Source: Granulicella sp.
Lineage (GTDB): Bacteria > Acidobacteriota > Terriglobia > Terriglobales > Acidobacteriaceae
DNA: 15,595 bases
Direction: 5' to 3'
NCBI GenBank assembly: GCA_003133205.1
Contig: PKWK01000391.1
Coordinates: 1-15,595 of the forward strand
How positions within the stretch are numbered: position 1 is the first letter of the stretch; the number at the start of each line of letters is the position of its first letter. Under the pieces are notes generated by a model that saw only the letters and a list, made by a program, of their open reading frames with translations, did not search any database and was not told the DNA's origin. The position numbers and the translations under genes are program-made. This document shows, piece after piece, positions 7,940-15,595 of the stretch.

Positions 7940-9277
7940 GTGAAATCATCGGGTGATATGGCAGAAGGTCCGAACGAGGTGGCGGGCTCGGGTGCGGGCA
8001 GCGCGTTTCTGTCGCGCGACTTCCGGCTGTACCAGACGGCGCGGCTGCTGGTGATTCTGGGCGCGGAGGCGCAGTCGATCGCAGTGGCCTGGCAGGTTTA
8101 CCAGATCACGCATTCGGCGCTCGACCTTGGCCTGACCCAACTGGCGCTGTTCGCTCCGGGAATCTTCTTCATGCTGGCAGCGGGCCACGTGGCAGACCGC
8201 TACGACCGGCGCGCAATCATCCTGGTCTGTTATGCAACCCAGGCGTTGTGCACCACTGCGCTGCTGCGTTTTGCGCTGCACCCGAATGGACGCGTGTGGC
8301 CTATCTACGCGGTGCTGCTGGGCGTGGGACTGGGGCGCTCGTTCAGCGGACCGGCGTCCTCGGCGCTAGTGCCCAGCCTGATTCCGAAGCACCACTTTGT
8401 GAACGCGGTGACGTGGGGAGCAATTGTGTTCCAGATTGCAAACATCGCCGGGCCGTCGGTGGGCGGGCTATTGTTTACGCTTCCGCTGACCGGAGCTCTA
8501 GAGCGCTGGCATGGCGCTGCGGCGGTGTACGCCTTCACGCTGGCGACGCTGGTGGCGTACCTAGTGCTGGTGGGCGCAATGCGGACCAAACCGGCGAGGA
8601 TGGTGAAGAACGCGTTCAACCTGGAGACGATGCTGGCCGGTTTCAAGTATGTGTGGCAGACCAAGCTGCTGATGGGGTCAATCTCGCTGGATCTGTTCGC
8701 GGTACTTCTGGGCGGAGCCACTGCCCTGCTGCCGATCTACGCGACCGACATTCTGCACCAGGGGCCGGGGGCGCTGGGGCTGCTGCGGGCCATGCCGTCG
8801 CTGGGTGCACTGACAGTCTCGCTGGTGATGACAGTGCGGCCGATCACGCGCAACGCGGGCAAGCTGATGCTGTTCTGCGTGGGCGTGTATGGCACGGCGA
8901 CGGTGATCTTCGGCCTGTCGAAGACGATGTGGATCAGCCTGGTGGCGCTGGTGATTGTGGGCGCGAGCGACATGGTGAGCGTGATAATCCGCGCGAGCAT
9001 TTTGCAACTGGCCACGCCGCCCGAGATGCGCGGGCGGGTGAGCGCCGTCAACTGGCTTTTTGTGGGCGCTTCTAATGAGTTTGGCGGCTTTGAGAGCGGT
9101 GTGACCGCAGCGTGGTGGGGCGCGGTGCGAGCGGTGGTCGTGGGCGGGATCGGGTCGCTAGTCGTGACCGGACTGGCTGGAACGCTGTTTCCCGCCCTGC
9201 GCAATGCGGATGCCCTTTCAGCGGAGTCGCTGATGCAGTCTAATATTCAACACAGCATTGCGGAGCCGGCGGACTAG
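7940..9277 (+). CDS. MFS exporter, EntS-like
   Basis: The product is 445 residues from GTG 7940, or 439 from ATG 7958 (MAEGPNE), which I consider as likely. The protein is highly hydrophobic, consistent with about 12 membrane helices. The loop GHVADRYDRRA near residues 82-92 is the MFS motif A signature between helices 2 and 3. The segment RGRVSAVNWLFVGASNEFGGFESG near the C-terminus is characteristic of the EntS/MFS_3 group, which exports siderophores such as enterobactin or other small molecules by proton antiport. It lies 30-48 bases after the TolC-family gene on the same strand, so pump and outer-membrane duct are probably co-expressed. No siderophore synthesis genes are visible, so the substrate is unknown. 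Confidence 0.88.
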   Translation: MKSSGDMAEGPNEVAGSGAGSAFLSRDFRLYQTARLLVILGAEAQSIAVAWQVYQITHSALDLGLTQLALFAPGIFFMLAAGHVADRYDRRAIILVCYATQALCTTALLRFALHPNGRVWPIYAVLLGVGLGRSFSGPASSALVPSLIPKHHFVNAVTWGAIVFQIANIAGPSVGGLLFTLPLTGALERWHGAAAVYAFTLATLVAYLVLVGAMRTKPARMVKNAFNLETMLAGFKYVWQTKLLMGSISLDLFAVLLGGATALLPIYATDILHQGPGALGLLRAMPSLGALTVSLVMTVRPITRNAGKLMLFCVGVYGTATVIFGLSKTMWISLVALVIVGASDMVSVIIRASILQLATPPEMRGRVSAVNWLFVGASNEFGGFESGVTAAWWGAVRAVVVGGIGSLVVTGLAGTLFPALRNADALSAESLMQSNIQHSIAEPAD

Positions 9278-9332
9278 CAGCGAGACTTGGTAGCCGGTTC
9301 GGGGTTTTATGGAAGCAAGGAGACAAGAAGGA

Positions 9333-10076
9333 ATGACATCGGGGAAGAAGTGGGTAATCGGCGGGACTCTGATCCTGCTGCTGGCGGTGGGGATTGAACT
9401 TGCGTTCTTGCACCATGAGCGGCACGTTGCGGAAACCGCGGTCCTACCGCCGGAGTATGGGAAGGCCGATCCGGACGACCTTGTATTTCTGAAGAAGGAG
9501 AGGCCATCGAACCTTGCCGAACTGAAACAGTTGGACGGCACGACGGTGTGGGTGTCGGCGGGTGGCCAACTCGATTACTATCCCTACGCCGCGCACCATG
9601 CAGACTATGCGAAGACGGTAGGGACGCTGCTTGGGGCCGAGTCCCTGGCGATCAAGGAGGCGTTCGAGCAAGTGGCACCGAAGTCCGCCACATTTCGAAT
9701 TCCGGGCGGCGACAAGCAGGTGTTGCTGGCCTTCACCATGCCGAAGTCTGCGGACCCGACCAAAGAGTATGCGGCCCCGGTGGGCTACAAGGAGAACGGC
9801 GACTACACGTTTTATACCGACGAACTTTTCTTTTACGTCGACCCGCATGAGTTGTACAAACACTGGGGACCGACGATTTGGCAGGCAGTCGACTCGCACC
9901 AAGTGCTTCTGGGGATGAACGAGCGGCAGGTTCAGCTCTCGCTCGGCCAGGTGTTCAAGAGCGTGAGCGCGGAGTACGGCAACCGGCTGGTGGTGTATTC
10001 GAACCTGGGTAAGCCGATGGCCGTGACCTTCGTCAATAACCACGTGACGGCGTTCCGGCCGGACCAGGGATACTGA
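9333..10076 (+). CDS. Membrane-anchored periplasmic protein with BamE-like C-terminus
   Basis: The product is 247 residues from ATG 9333, chosen because AAGGAG and GAAGGA precede it; an in-frame ATG at 9309 has no such site. Residues 7-26 (WVIGGTLILLLAVGIELAFL) form one membrane anchor or uncleaved signal, placing the rest in the periplasm. The middle (about 45-185) is not recognised. The last 57 residues (LLGMNERQVQLSLGQVF, then YGNRLVVYSNLGKPMAVTFVNNHVT) follow the helix-helix then beta-hairpin pattern of BamE/SmpA-like modules, where a GM-x3-V-x3-LG start and an aromatic strand are typical. This fold link is inference. It follows the MFS gene by 55 bases and is probably in the same operon. 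It is not an HlyD/EmrA-type adaptor: no lipoyl or coiled-coil hairpin is seen. Confidence 0.75.
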   Translation: MTSGKKWVIGGTLILLLAVGIELAFLHHERHVAETAVLPPEYGKADPDDLVFLKKERPSNLAELKQLDGTTVWVSAGGQLDYYPYAAHHADYAKTVGTLLGAESLAIKEAFEQVAPKSATFRIPGGDKQVLLAFTMPKSADPTKEYAAPVGYKENGDYTFYTDELFFYVDPHELYKHWGPTIWQAVDSHQVLLGMNERQVQLSLGQVFKSVSAEYGNRLVVYSNLGKPMAVTFVNNHVTAFRPDQGY

Positions 10077-10115
10077 AGGAGCTAGGCGGGCAGCCCGGAA
10101 GGAGCGCCGTTTGGG

Positions 10116-10148
10116 TCCCCGGCTGAACCGGTCGCCGGGGAGTATTTT
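10116..10148 (+). terminator. Possible terminator of the efflux operon
   Basis: TCCCCGGC (10116-10123) pairs perfectly over 8 bp with GCCGGGGA (10134-10141) around a 10-base loop, followed by GTATTTT. The T-run is interrupted, so termination may be partial. It lies 40 bases after the last gene of the operon. Confidence 0.45.
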
Positions 10149-10151
10149 CCC

Positions 10152-10181
10152 AAGGGGAAGGGCCGACCTCGGCATTCCCTT
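10152..10181. repeat. Second hairpin in the ATP-grasp upstream region
   Basis: GCCG/CGGC (10162-10165 with 10170-10173) forms the tip. AAGGGGAA (10152-10159) pairs with TTCCCTT (10175-10181) below it, with one bulged G. It follows the terminator-like hairpin closely. It may be part of a tandem terminator; no riboswitch class is recognised. Confidence 0.3.
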
Positions 10182-10206
10182 AGGCTAACTAATGGCAGTT
10201 TTGCTC

Positions 10207-10212
10207 TATACT
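10207..10212 (+). promoter_or_regulatory. Candidate -10 box for the ATP-grasp operon
   Basis: TATACT ends 10 bases before the ATG at 10223. Transcription would start about 4 bases before the start codon, and no Shine-Dalgarno sequence is present (the ATG is preceded by ATAGCTCCC). This fits a leaderless or near-leaderless mRNA. The -35 is not convincing (a GCTAAC at 17 bases). Confidence 0.35.
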
Positions 10213-10222
10213 CATAGCTCCC

Positions 10223-11692
10223 ATGCAACCAGCCCAGGCAAAACAGTTCGAGAACGCGGCACTTAAAAACTACTTGCTGGATAACGCGTACGACGAGATG
10301 TTCGCCGGGCCCGAGGAACTGCACCCCCACTACGAGCCGCTGTTTAATCGGTTTTCCTCCCTTCCAGCCGCCGAACTCCAGCGCCGCAAGCATTCCGCCG
10401 AACTCAGCTTTTTGAATCAGGGCATTACGTTTACGGTCTATGGCCGCGACGACGGCGGCAAGGAGCACATCTTCCCGTACGACCTGGTGCCGCGCATTAT
10501 TACCGCGGCCGAATGGGCGACGGTGGAACTCGGCCTTACCCAGCGCATCACGGCTCTCAACCTCTTTCTAAAGGACATCTATAACGAGGGCCGCATCCTG
10601 AAGGACGGCATCGTGCCCCGGGAGATCGTCTACAGTTGCAAGCACTTCCGCCGCCAGATGGTGGGCCTGCAGGTGCCGCGCAACGTGTACGTCGCCATCT
10701 GCGGGACCGACCTGATCCGAATGGAAAACGGCGAATTCGTAGTGCTGGAGGACAATCTGCGCGTGCCTTCGGGGGTGAGCTACATGCTCACCAACCGGCG
10801 CGTGATGAAGCGGATCTTCCCGCAACTGTTTCAGAGCTACAACGTGCGGCCGATCGAGCAGTACACGCAGCTCCTGCTGGGAACACTGCGCTCGCTGGCG
10901 CCCGAAGGCCGCCCGGAGCCAAACATCGTGCTGCTCTCGCCCGGAGTCTTCAACTCCGCCTACTTCGAGCATGCTTATCTCGCTCGCCAGATGGGCATTG
11001 AGCTGGTGGAAGGGCGCGACCTGGTGACGCACGACAATATCATCTACATGCGCACGACCAGTGGCCTGCGCCGCGTCGACGTCATCTATCGCCGCGTGGA
11101 TGACGACTTCATCGACCCGATGGCGTTCCGCGGAGATTCGATCCTCGGCGTCTCCGGCCTGTTTAATGCGTACCGCGCCGGCAACGTCACGCTGGCGAAC
11201 GCGTTCGGCACCGGCGTGGCCGACGACAAGGCGCTCTACGCGTATGTGCCGAGCATCATCAAGTACTACCTCTCCGAGGAGCCCGTCCTGCAGAACGTGA
11301 AGACGTACCTGATGACCGAGCCGAAGTCGCGCCAGCATGTGCTGCAGAATCTGGACAAGCTCGTGATCAAGGCGGTGGGAGAGAGCGGAGGCTACGGCAT
11401 GCTGATCGGCCCGGCCGCGAGCAAGATCGCGATCGAGCAATTCCGCGAGAAGATTCAAGCTGACCCGCGCAACTACATCGCGCAGCCGACGATTTCGTTC
11501 TCGCGCGCGCCATGCCTCATCGGCGACAATCTGGAGCCTCGCCACGTCGATCTTCGCCCATACATCCTTTACGGCGACAAGGTGGCGATCGTGCCGGGCG
11601 GCCTCACACGCGTCGCGCTGAAGCGCGGTTCGCTGGTGGTGAACTCCTCGCAGGGAGGCGGCAGCAAAGATACGTGGGTACTGAGCCAATAA
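10223..11692 (+). CDS. Circularly permuted ATP-grasp protein (DUF404/DUF407 type)
   Basis: The 489-residue length is usual for the CP_ATPgrasp family. The N-terminal half carries the DUF404-type region and a signature [20 protein letters not shown] (about 172-192). The C-terminal half carries [20 protein letters not shown] and [14 protein letters not shown], the conserved motifs at the permuted nucleotide-binding site. ATP-grasp enzymes join a carboxylate to an amine through an acyl-phosphate, and this subgroup is predicted to be a peptide or amino-acid ligase acting in the cytoplasm. It is followed after 27 bases by alpha-E and then transglutaminase genes, the standard partners. The start is supported by the conserved N-terminus but lacks a ribosome binding site. 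Confidence 0.92.
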   Translation: MQPAQAKQFENAALKNYLLDNAYDEMFAGPEELHPHYEPLFNRFSSLPAAELQRRKHSAELSFLNQGITFTVYGRDDGGKEHIFPYDLVPRIITAAEWATVELGLTQRITALNLFLKDIYNEGRILKDGIVPREIVYSCKHFRRQMVGLQVPRNVYVAICGTDLIRMENGEFVVLEDNLRVPSGVSYMLTNRRVMKRIFPQLFQSYNVRPIEQYTQLLLGTLRSLAPEGRPEPNIVLLSPGVFNSAYFEHAYLARQMGIELVEGRDLVTHDNIIYMRTTSGLRRVDVIYRRVDDDFIDPMAFRGDSILGVSGLFNAYRAGNVTLANAFGTGVADDKALYAYVPSIIKYYLSEEPVLQNVKTYLMTEPKSRQHVLQNLDKLVIKAVGESGGYGMLIGPAASKIAIEQFREKIQADPRNYIAQPTISFSRAPCLIGDNLEPRHVDLRPYILYGDKVAIVPGGLTRVALKRGSLVVNSSQGGGSKDTWVLSQ

Positions 11693-11719
11693 ACGCGATA
11701 GTTAGCCGGAGGGGGCCAA

Positions 11720-12706
11720 ATGCTGAGCCGCGTTGCCGATAGTTTGTACTGGATGAGCCGCTCGATCGAGCGCGCGGAACATACTACGCGCCTGCTCGAC
11801 GTGAACCTCAACCTGATGCTCGACGAGAGTGCGACGAACGCGGATCGGTGCTGGCAGCGCATGCTGCAGGCGCTGGGGAATCCAGAGGATACGAAGTGGA
11901 CGGGTGACCCTTACGCCCTGACCGAGTCGCTGACATTCGACACCGAAAACAAGGCTTCAATTCTCTCCTGCATCATCTCCGCCCGCGAAAACTCGCGCCA
12001 CGTCCGCGAGCAAATATCTACGGAACAGTGGACCCGGCTCAACAGCCTCTATCTGCAAGTCACGCGGCCGGAGATGCGAGGCGACATGCAGGCGGGCGCC
12101 ATCATGGCAGACTCCGGGCAGCCCAGCGAGTTCCTGCAGCAGGTGATGGAGGCGGTCCACCAGTTTCAGGGCGTCAGCGATTCGACGATGAGCCACGGCG
12201 AGGGTTGGCAGTTCATCCAGGTTGGCCGCTACATCGAGCGCGCATCGGCAACCGCGCTGCTGCTTGAGGCCTACCACGAAGACCTGTGGCTGCATACGGA
12301 TCGCATTCCTGAAGGCAACGAATATCTTGAGTGGATGGGCCTGCTGCGCTCCGCGACTGCCTTTGAGGCGTACTGCAAGGTCTACACGGCGGACATCACG
12401 CCCGATCGCATCCTCGAATTCCTGCTGTTGGACGAGGAGTTTCCACACTCGGTGCGCTTCTCGATCGACACCCTGCAGCGCGCGCTCGAGGCGATCCACG
12501 GCGAGGGCGGCAAGAGCCGCGCGGAGCCGCTGCGCCGCCTGGTAGGCCGGCTGCAGGCCTCGCTCAACTACTCGAGCGTCGAGGAGATTCTCAGCGGGGA
12601 CGTCATCGCGTACCTCCGCGGAATTCAGCACCAGTGCGCCGCCGTCCACAAGATGATCTATGAGCTCTACATCGACTACAGCATTCAGGCCGCCCTGGCG
12701 GGGTAA
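11720..12706 (+). CDS. Alpha-E domain protein (DUF403)
   Basis: The 328-residue product begins MLSRVADSLYWMSRSIERAE, the hallmark N-terminus of the all-helical alpha-E family. It remains helical throughout, with a second typical stretch GWQFIQVGRYIERASATALL (about 162-181). GGAGGGGG ends five bases before the ATG, a strong ribosome binding site. The biochemical role is not established; genome-context work predicts that it works with the CP_ATPgrasp ligase, perhaps as a scaffold or second catalytic component for making or attaching peptides. It is the middle gene of a three-gene operon, 17 bases before the transglutaminase gene. Confidence 0.92.
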   Translation: MLSRVADSLYWMSRSIERAEHTTRLLDVNLNLMLDESATNADRCWQRMLQALGNPEDTKWTGDPYALTESLTFDTENKASILSCIISARENSRHVREQISTEQWTRLNSLYLQVTRPEMRGDMQAGAIMADSGQPSEFLQQVMEAVHQFQGVSDSTMSHGEGWQFIQVGRYIERASATALLLEAYHEDLWLHTDRIPEGNEYLEWMGLLRSATAFEAYCKVYTADITPDRILEFLLLDEEFPHSVRFSIDTLQRALEAIHGEGGKSRAEPLRRLVGRLQASLNYSSVEEILSGDVIAYLRGIQHQCAAVHKMIYELYIDYSIQAALAG

Positions 12707-12723
12707 GGCAAGCAAGGAGCAGT

Positions 12724-13713
12724 ATGTATTATTCGATCCGACATCTGACCAAGTTTCTCTACTCGAACCCGGTGAGCGAGAGCATGATGGAGACGCGCAT
12801 GCATCCGCGCTCGGACCAGAACCAGCGCTGCCTGACGTTCCATCTCTCGGTCAGCCCGCGCTGCCGCGTGTTCAGCTATCGCGACCATCTGGCGAACCAG
12901 ATCCACCACTTCGACATTCCCGGCCAGCACGGCCAGCTAGTGATCGTGGCTGATTCGCTGGTCGAAGTGCAGCCCGCGCTACAGATTCCGGCCTTCCTCG
13001 CGCCCGACGCATGGAGCGAACTCGACAACATGATTGAGCAAGGCGATTACTGGGAGATGCTGCTGCCCAGCGAATTTTGCGCGGCAACGCCATCGCTCGA
13101 AGCTCTCGCCGAGGAACTCGATGTGCGGCGCCGGGATGACCCGCTGATGGTGCTCCAGCAACTGAACGAACAACTGTACAACCACTTTGAATACGTGCCC
13201 AAGTCGACCAAGGCGGACTCGCCCATCGACCTCGCGCTGCTTACTCACGCCGGTGTCTGCCAGGACTTCGCCCACATCATGATTACGCTGGTGCGGTCGA
13301 AGCTTCGCATTCCGTGCCGCTACGTGAGCGGGTACCTCTTCCATGGCCACAGCGACCACGACCGCTCCGTGAACTCGGCGACCCATGCTTGGGTCGAAGC
13401 GCTGGTGCCGCAGCTCGGATGGGTCGGCTTCGACCCGACCAACTGGCTGACCGCGGGTGACCGGCACATCCGCACCGCGATTGGTCGCGATTATGCCGAC
13501 GTCCCGCCCACACATGGCATCTTCCGCGGCCGTGCGAACAGCGAGTTGACCGTCGCAGTGCGGGTGACGCCGAGCCAGGGGACACCATCGCTCGATCAGG
13601 AACTGCCCGTGCCGGAGGACTGGTCGACCCTGGTAGAGAATGCAACTGCGCTGCCGGACGTGCCGCCACCCACGACGCGCATGCAGCAGATGGCGCAGCA
13701 GCAGCAGCAGTAG
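12724..13713 (+). CDS. Transglutaminase-like cysteine protease/amidase of the ATP-grasp cluster
   Basis: The 329-residue product has an N-terminal Bact_transglu_N beta-rich domain (about 1-85), then a papain-like transglutaminase core. The catalytic triad is visible: Cys179 in GVCQDFAH, His221 in THAWVE and Asp237 in FDPTNW. Such proteins cleave or transfer amide bonds and here probably remove or process the product of the ligase encoded upstream. There is no signal peptide, so it is probably cytoplasmic. AAGGAG stands four bases before the ATG. The C-terminus ends in a short glutamine run coded by CAG repeats (about 13695-13710), a likely length-variable tail. Only 36 bases separate it from the convergent secreted-protein gene, with no clear terminator. 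Confidence 0.92.
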   Translation: MYYSIRHLTKFLYSNPVSESMMETRMHPRSDQNQRCLTFHLSVSPRCRVFSYRDHLANQIHHFDIPGQHGQLVIVADSLVEVQPALQIPAFLAPDAWSELDNMIEQGDYWEMLLPSEFCAATPSLEALAEELDVRRRDDPLMVLQQLNEQLYNHFEYVPKSTKADSPIDLALLTHAGVCQDFAHIMITLVRSKLRIPCRYVSGYLFHGHSDHDRSVNSATHAWVEALVPQLGWVGFDPTNWLTAGDRHIRTAIGRDYADVPPTHGIFRGRANSELTVAVRVTPSQGTPSLDQELPVPEDWSTLVENATALPDVPPPTTRMQQMAQQQQQ

Positions 13714-13749
13714 TAGCGACCTGCGCTGCCGATCTAAATGGACGGAAAT

Positions 13750-14343
13750 TTATTTGGCGGGAACGCTGACGTCATAAATGGTCTGACTGTAAGCATTGGG
13801 ATCTTGCGGCAAGAACATCAGACCATATTCCCCTGGATCCAGAGGCTTCGATGGGGTGACCTTGACCCAGTTGCCGCCTTGAACGTCCGTTTTTTCAACT
13901 TGAATTTCGTCAATCTTGCGCTTGCGATGACCACCAAAGGAGTTCGCGCTGAATTCGATTGCTATTCGCGTCTCGACAGTAGGCTTCATGCGGATCAGTG
14001 TCACTTGAGAACGCATCAGATCGCGATGCTCGTCCGGCAATCTTACATAGAAAGACGGCTGAGCATCTTGTAACACCGTCGGAGCAGACTTGCCCACAAT
14101 CTGAATACTGTTGTGCTGGTTGACAAAGACCGCACCCTTGGCGATGTTGCTTCCGGTATGCGGATCGGAGGCCATGACCGCGCTTTCGAGGCGAAACGCC
14201 TTTACCTCGCCTTTACTATCGTGGTCGACCACGGACACTGAGGAAGCAGGAAGGTAAACACCAGGCGCGACTTCGGGCGTTTGACCGTAAACCGAGGCGG
14301 CAGGCAGTGTCGCAAGGAGAGCACAAAAAATCCATTTCAGCAT
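13750..14343 (-). CDS. Small secreted protein of unknown function
   Basis: The 197-residue product starts MLKWIFCALLATLPAASVYG, a good Sec signal peptide with probable cleavage after AxVYG near residue 20. The frame is open further upstream, but ATG 14343 is the start that places the signal at the N-terminus. The mature part is beta-rich without cysteines, ending in a DPGEYGLMFLPQ-type strand followed by IYDVSV. No domain is recognised with confidence. It lies 23 bases after the SDR gene on the same strand and may be transcribed with it. Sampled lines have 47-55% GC against about 63% in the SDR gene, so it may have been acquired separately or evolve under weaker codon selection. Confidence 0.75.
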   Translation of the reverse strand: MLKWIFCALLATLPAASVYGQTPEVAPGVYLPASSVSVVDHDSKGEVKAFRLESAVMASDPHTGSNIAKGAVFVNQHNSIQIVGKSAPTVLQDAQPSFYVRLPDEHRDLMRSQVTLIRMKPTVETRIAIEFSANSFGGHRKRKIDEIQVEKTDVQGGNWVKVTPSKPLDPGEYGLMFLPQDPNAYSQTIYDVSVPAK

Positions 14344-14366
14344 GGCCGAAATCTTACCATAGCGAT

Positions 14367-15176
14367 TTAGAGATTCAGCTTCTTGAAGATGCGGTCGGGG
14401 ATGTTGCGGATGACGAACATGATGGGCTGCCACTGGAACGGCACGTAGAGATTGTCGGCGCGCTTGTCGATGGCCTTGACGATGGTCGCGGCAACCTTGT
14501 TCACGTCGGCGAACTTCTCCGAGCCCTTCATGCTGGCTGTCATTGCGGTTTTCACCGGGCCGGGCTTGATGGTGAGCACGGTGACGCCTTCGCGATCGAT
14601 GCGGTTGCGCAGGCCTCCGAGGAAAGCCGACAGCCCTGCCTTCGACGAGCCGTAGAGGTAGTTCGACTTGCGCCCGCGGTCGCCCGCGACGGATGAAATG
14701 ACAGCGAGTACGCCAGCGTGGCGCTGCACGCAGAAGTTCGCCAGCCAAGTGAGCAGCGAGACAGGCGCGACGAAGTTGGTGTGCAGAATCTGCGCGGCAA
14801 CCTCGAAGTCCTGTTCGCCGCGCGCCTGGTCGCCAAGAATGCCATGCGCGAGGTATGCGATATCCATGCCGGTGAGCGAGTTGACCGCGTGCGCCAGCAG
14901 TTCGGCGTGCTTTTCGGTGTCGTCAAGATCGGCGACGGCGGTGCCGACGTAGGCCGCGCCACGCATCTTCAGGTCGGCAGCCACGGCAGCCAGCTTCTCG
15001 GGGTTGCGCGCGACCAGAAACATCTGCGCTCCCTGCGCGGCCCAGATGCGGCAGGTCGCCTCGGCAATGCCGGAGGTGGCGCCGAGGACCAGAATCTTTT
15101 TCGTGATCTTTGAAGTCGGATTCAACGCGGGAGATGGAGTTGATGGCTGTGGATCGAAGGCGCTGGGGGTACTCAT
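14367..15176 (-). CDS. SDR oxidoreductase, DprE2-like
   Basis: The 269-residue product has a Pro/Ser-rich N-terminal extension (about 1-22), then a Rossmann fold: GATSGIA at 32-38 for NAD(P)H binding, catalytic Ser161/162, Tyr175 and Lys179 (YGSSK), and PGPVKTAM after them. SSVAGDRGRKSNYLYGSSKA closely follows the DprE2 pattern. In mycobacteria DprE2 reduces the 2'-keto intermediate made by DprE1, completing conversion of decaprenylphosphoryl-ribose to the arabinose form. Its start codon overlaps the stop of the upstream FAD oxidoreductase gene (ATGA, 15173-15176), so the two are translationally coupled, which supports the assignment. In a Gram-negative acidobacterium the lipid and sugar may differ. 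General SDR function is certain; the specific role is inferred. Confidence 0.85.
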   Translation of the reverse strand: MSTPSAFDPQPSTPSPALNPTSKITKKILVLGATSGIAEATCRIWAAQGAQMFLVARNPEKLAAVAADLKMRGAAYVGTAVADLDDTEKHAELLAHAVNSLTGMDIAYLAHGILGDQARGEQDFEVAAQILHTNFVAPVSLLTWLANFCVQRHAGVLAVISSVAGDRGRKSNYLYGSSKAGLSAFLGGLRNRIDREGVTVLTIKPGPVKTAMTASMKGSEKFADVNKVAATIVKAIDKRADNLYVPFQWQPIMFVIRNIPDRIFKKLNL

Positions 15177-15595
15177 AGGATCGGTTTGGCTCCGGTGGAA
15201 TCGGTAACGCGCTCCCAGAAGCTGGAAGTCAGCATTGGATCGCGGTAGCGCGCGAAACGCTGCCACTCTGGGTAAAAGGTCTGGAACTGCGACGCTGTCA
15301 TGGCGGCATCCTTCGCAGGGTAGAGGCGGCCGCCGTACTCGAGCGTCATGTCGCCGAGTCGCTGCAGCAGCGGGAGGGTGACGCCGGGCTTGATGGGAAA
15401 GTCGAGCGCGAGCATGATGCCTGCCTGCGGAAAGCTCATCATCCCCAGCGAGGGTATGTCGCCGAACGCCTTCAGAACGGCCAGAAAACTCGCCAGTCCG
15501 GACTTCGCGATCTCGCGCAGGATAACGATGGTGCCCTCCTTCGCGTGCTCCCACGGAATGGCGTACTGGAATTGCACCAGCCCGCGCTTGCCGTA
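15173..15595 (-). CDS. DprE1-like FAD-linked oxidoreductase, C-terminal part (cut by window end)
   Basis: Only the last 140 residues are in the window; the frame continues beyond 15595. The sequence (LVQFQYAIPW near the left edge, then LDFPIKPGVTL, LGDMTLEYGGRLYPAKDA, MTASQFQTFYPEWQRF) follows the C-terminal cap of vanillyl-alcohol-oxidase-type flavoproteins related to DprE1. The lysine in PAKDA appears to correspond to the active-site lysine of that family. DprE1 oxidises the 2'-hydroxyl of polyprenylphosphoryl-ribose using FAD. The SDR partner follows with an ATGA overlap. The FAD-binding N-terminus cannot be examined here. Confidence 0.8.
   Translation of the reverse strand, partial: YGKRGLVQFQYAIPWEHAKEGTIVILREIAKSGLASFLAVLKAFGDIPSLGMMSFPQAGIMLALDFPIKPGVTLPLLQRLGDMTLEYGGRLYPAKDAAMTASQFQTFYPEWQRFARYRDPMLTSSFWERVTDSTGAKPIL

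Noticed and set aside
8248..9075. Plus-strand frame of 275 residues inside the MFS gene
   Set aside because: It is Arg/Gly/Ala-rich, typical of an alternative frame of GC-rich membrane-protein DNA, while the MFS frame carries motif A and full family similarity.
10568..11689. Minus-strand frame of 373 residues opposite the ATP-grasp gene
   Set aside because: It is rich in His/Arg/Ala with no domain; the opposite strand has all the CP_ATPgrasp signatures.
13695..13710. CAG repeat as a possible satellite or CRISPR-like repeat
   Set aside because: It is only a few units long and codes for the glutamine tail of the transglutaminase-like protein; there are no spacers.
14344..14748. Upstream extension of the secreted-protein frame to 14748
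   Set aside because: The extension overlaps the SDR gene, and the signal peptide right after ATG 14343 shows where translation should start.

Overview
The window reads like chromosome from a Gram-negative member of the Acidobacteriota (Terriglobia / Koribacter-like). This is inferred from gene content and GC-rich coding (about 60% or more over most of the right two thirds), not from a marker gene. The left end is different: positions of about 300-3660 have lower GC (near 50%, down to about 43% just before 3660) and hold the wreckage of a defence-type island.

Region 1 (1-300): a complete minus-strand tRNA with anticodon CAT, probably the lysidine-type Ile2 tRNA, followed by a good intrinsic terminator and a run of further stem-loops. 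Region 2 (300 to about 3660): remnants of an integrated element. These are the C-terminal piece of a tyrosine recombinase beside the 5' end of the tRNA, a helicase gene lacking its N-terminal half, a small degenerate reading frame, and the N-terminal part of a DUF262 (GmrS-like) protein. The DUF262 part is fused in frame to a GNAT acetyltransferase of different base composition, so the right border of the island appears to lie inside one open reading frame.

Region 3 (about 3660-5971): the GNAT portion of that fusion, then a radical SAM protein with extra C-terminal cysteines. Region 4 (6016-6159, minus): a tiny single-pass membrane protein with its own ribosome binding site. Region 5 (6313-10079): an export operon of a TolC-family outer-membrane factor, an EntS-like MFS exporter, and a membrane-anchored protein ending in a BamE-like segment. 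A perfect 8-bp dyad lies at the start of the first gene and no periplasmic adaptor is visible.

Region 6 (10116-13713): a terminator/leader region, then a tight operon of circularly permuted ATP-grasp, alpha-E (DUF403) and transglutaminase-like proteins. This is a known but poorly understood amidoligase/peptide-tagging gene set. Region 7 (13750-15595, minus): a convergent operon of a DprE1-like FAD oxidoreductase (cut by the window end), a DprE2-like SDR overlapping it by ATGA, and a small secreted protein of lower GC. The first two are expected to act together as a 2'-epimerase on a polyprenyl-phosphate-linked pentose.

The strongest candidates for something unusual are the DUF262-GNAT fusion at the island edge, the gene collapsed between two ATGA overlaps just upstream of it, and the adaptor-less exporter operon. 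No CRISPR array, rRNA or intact insertion sequence is visible.
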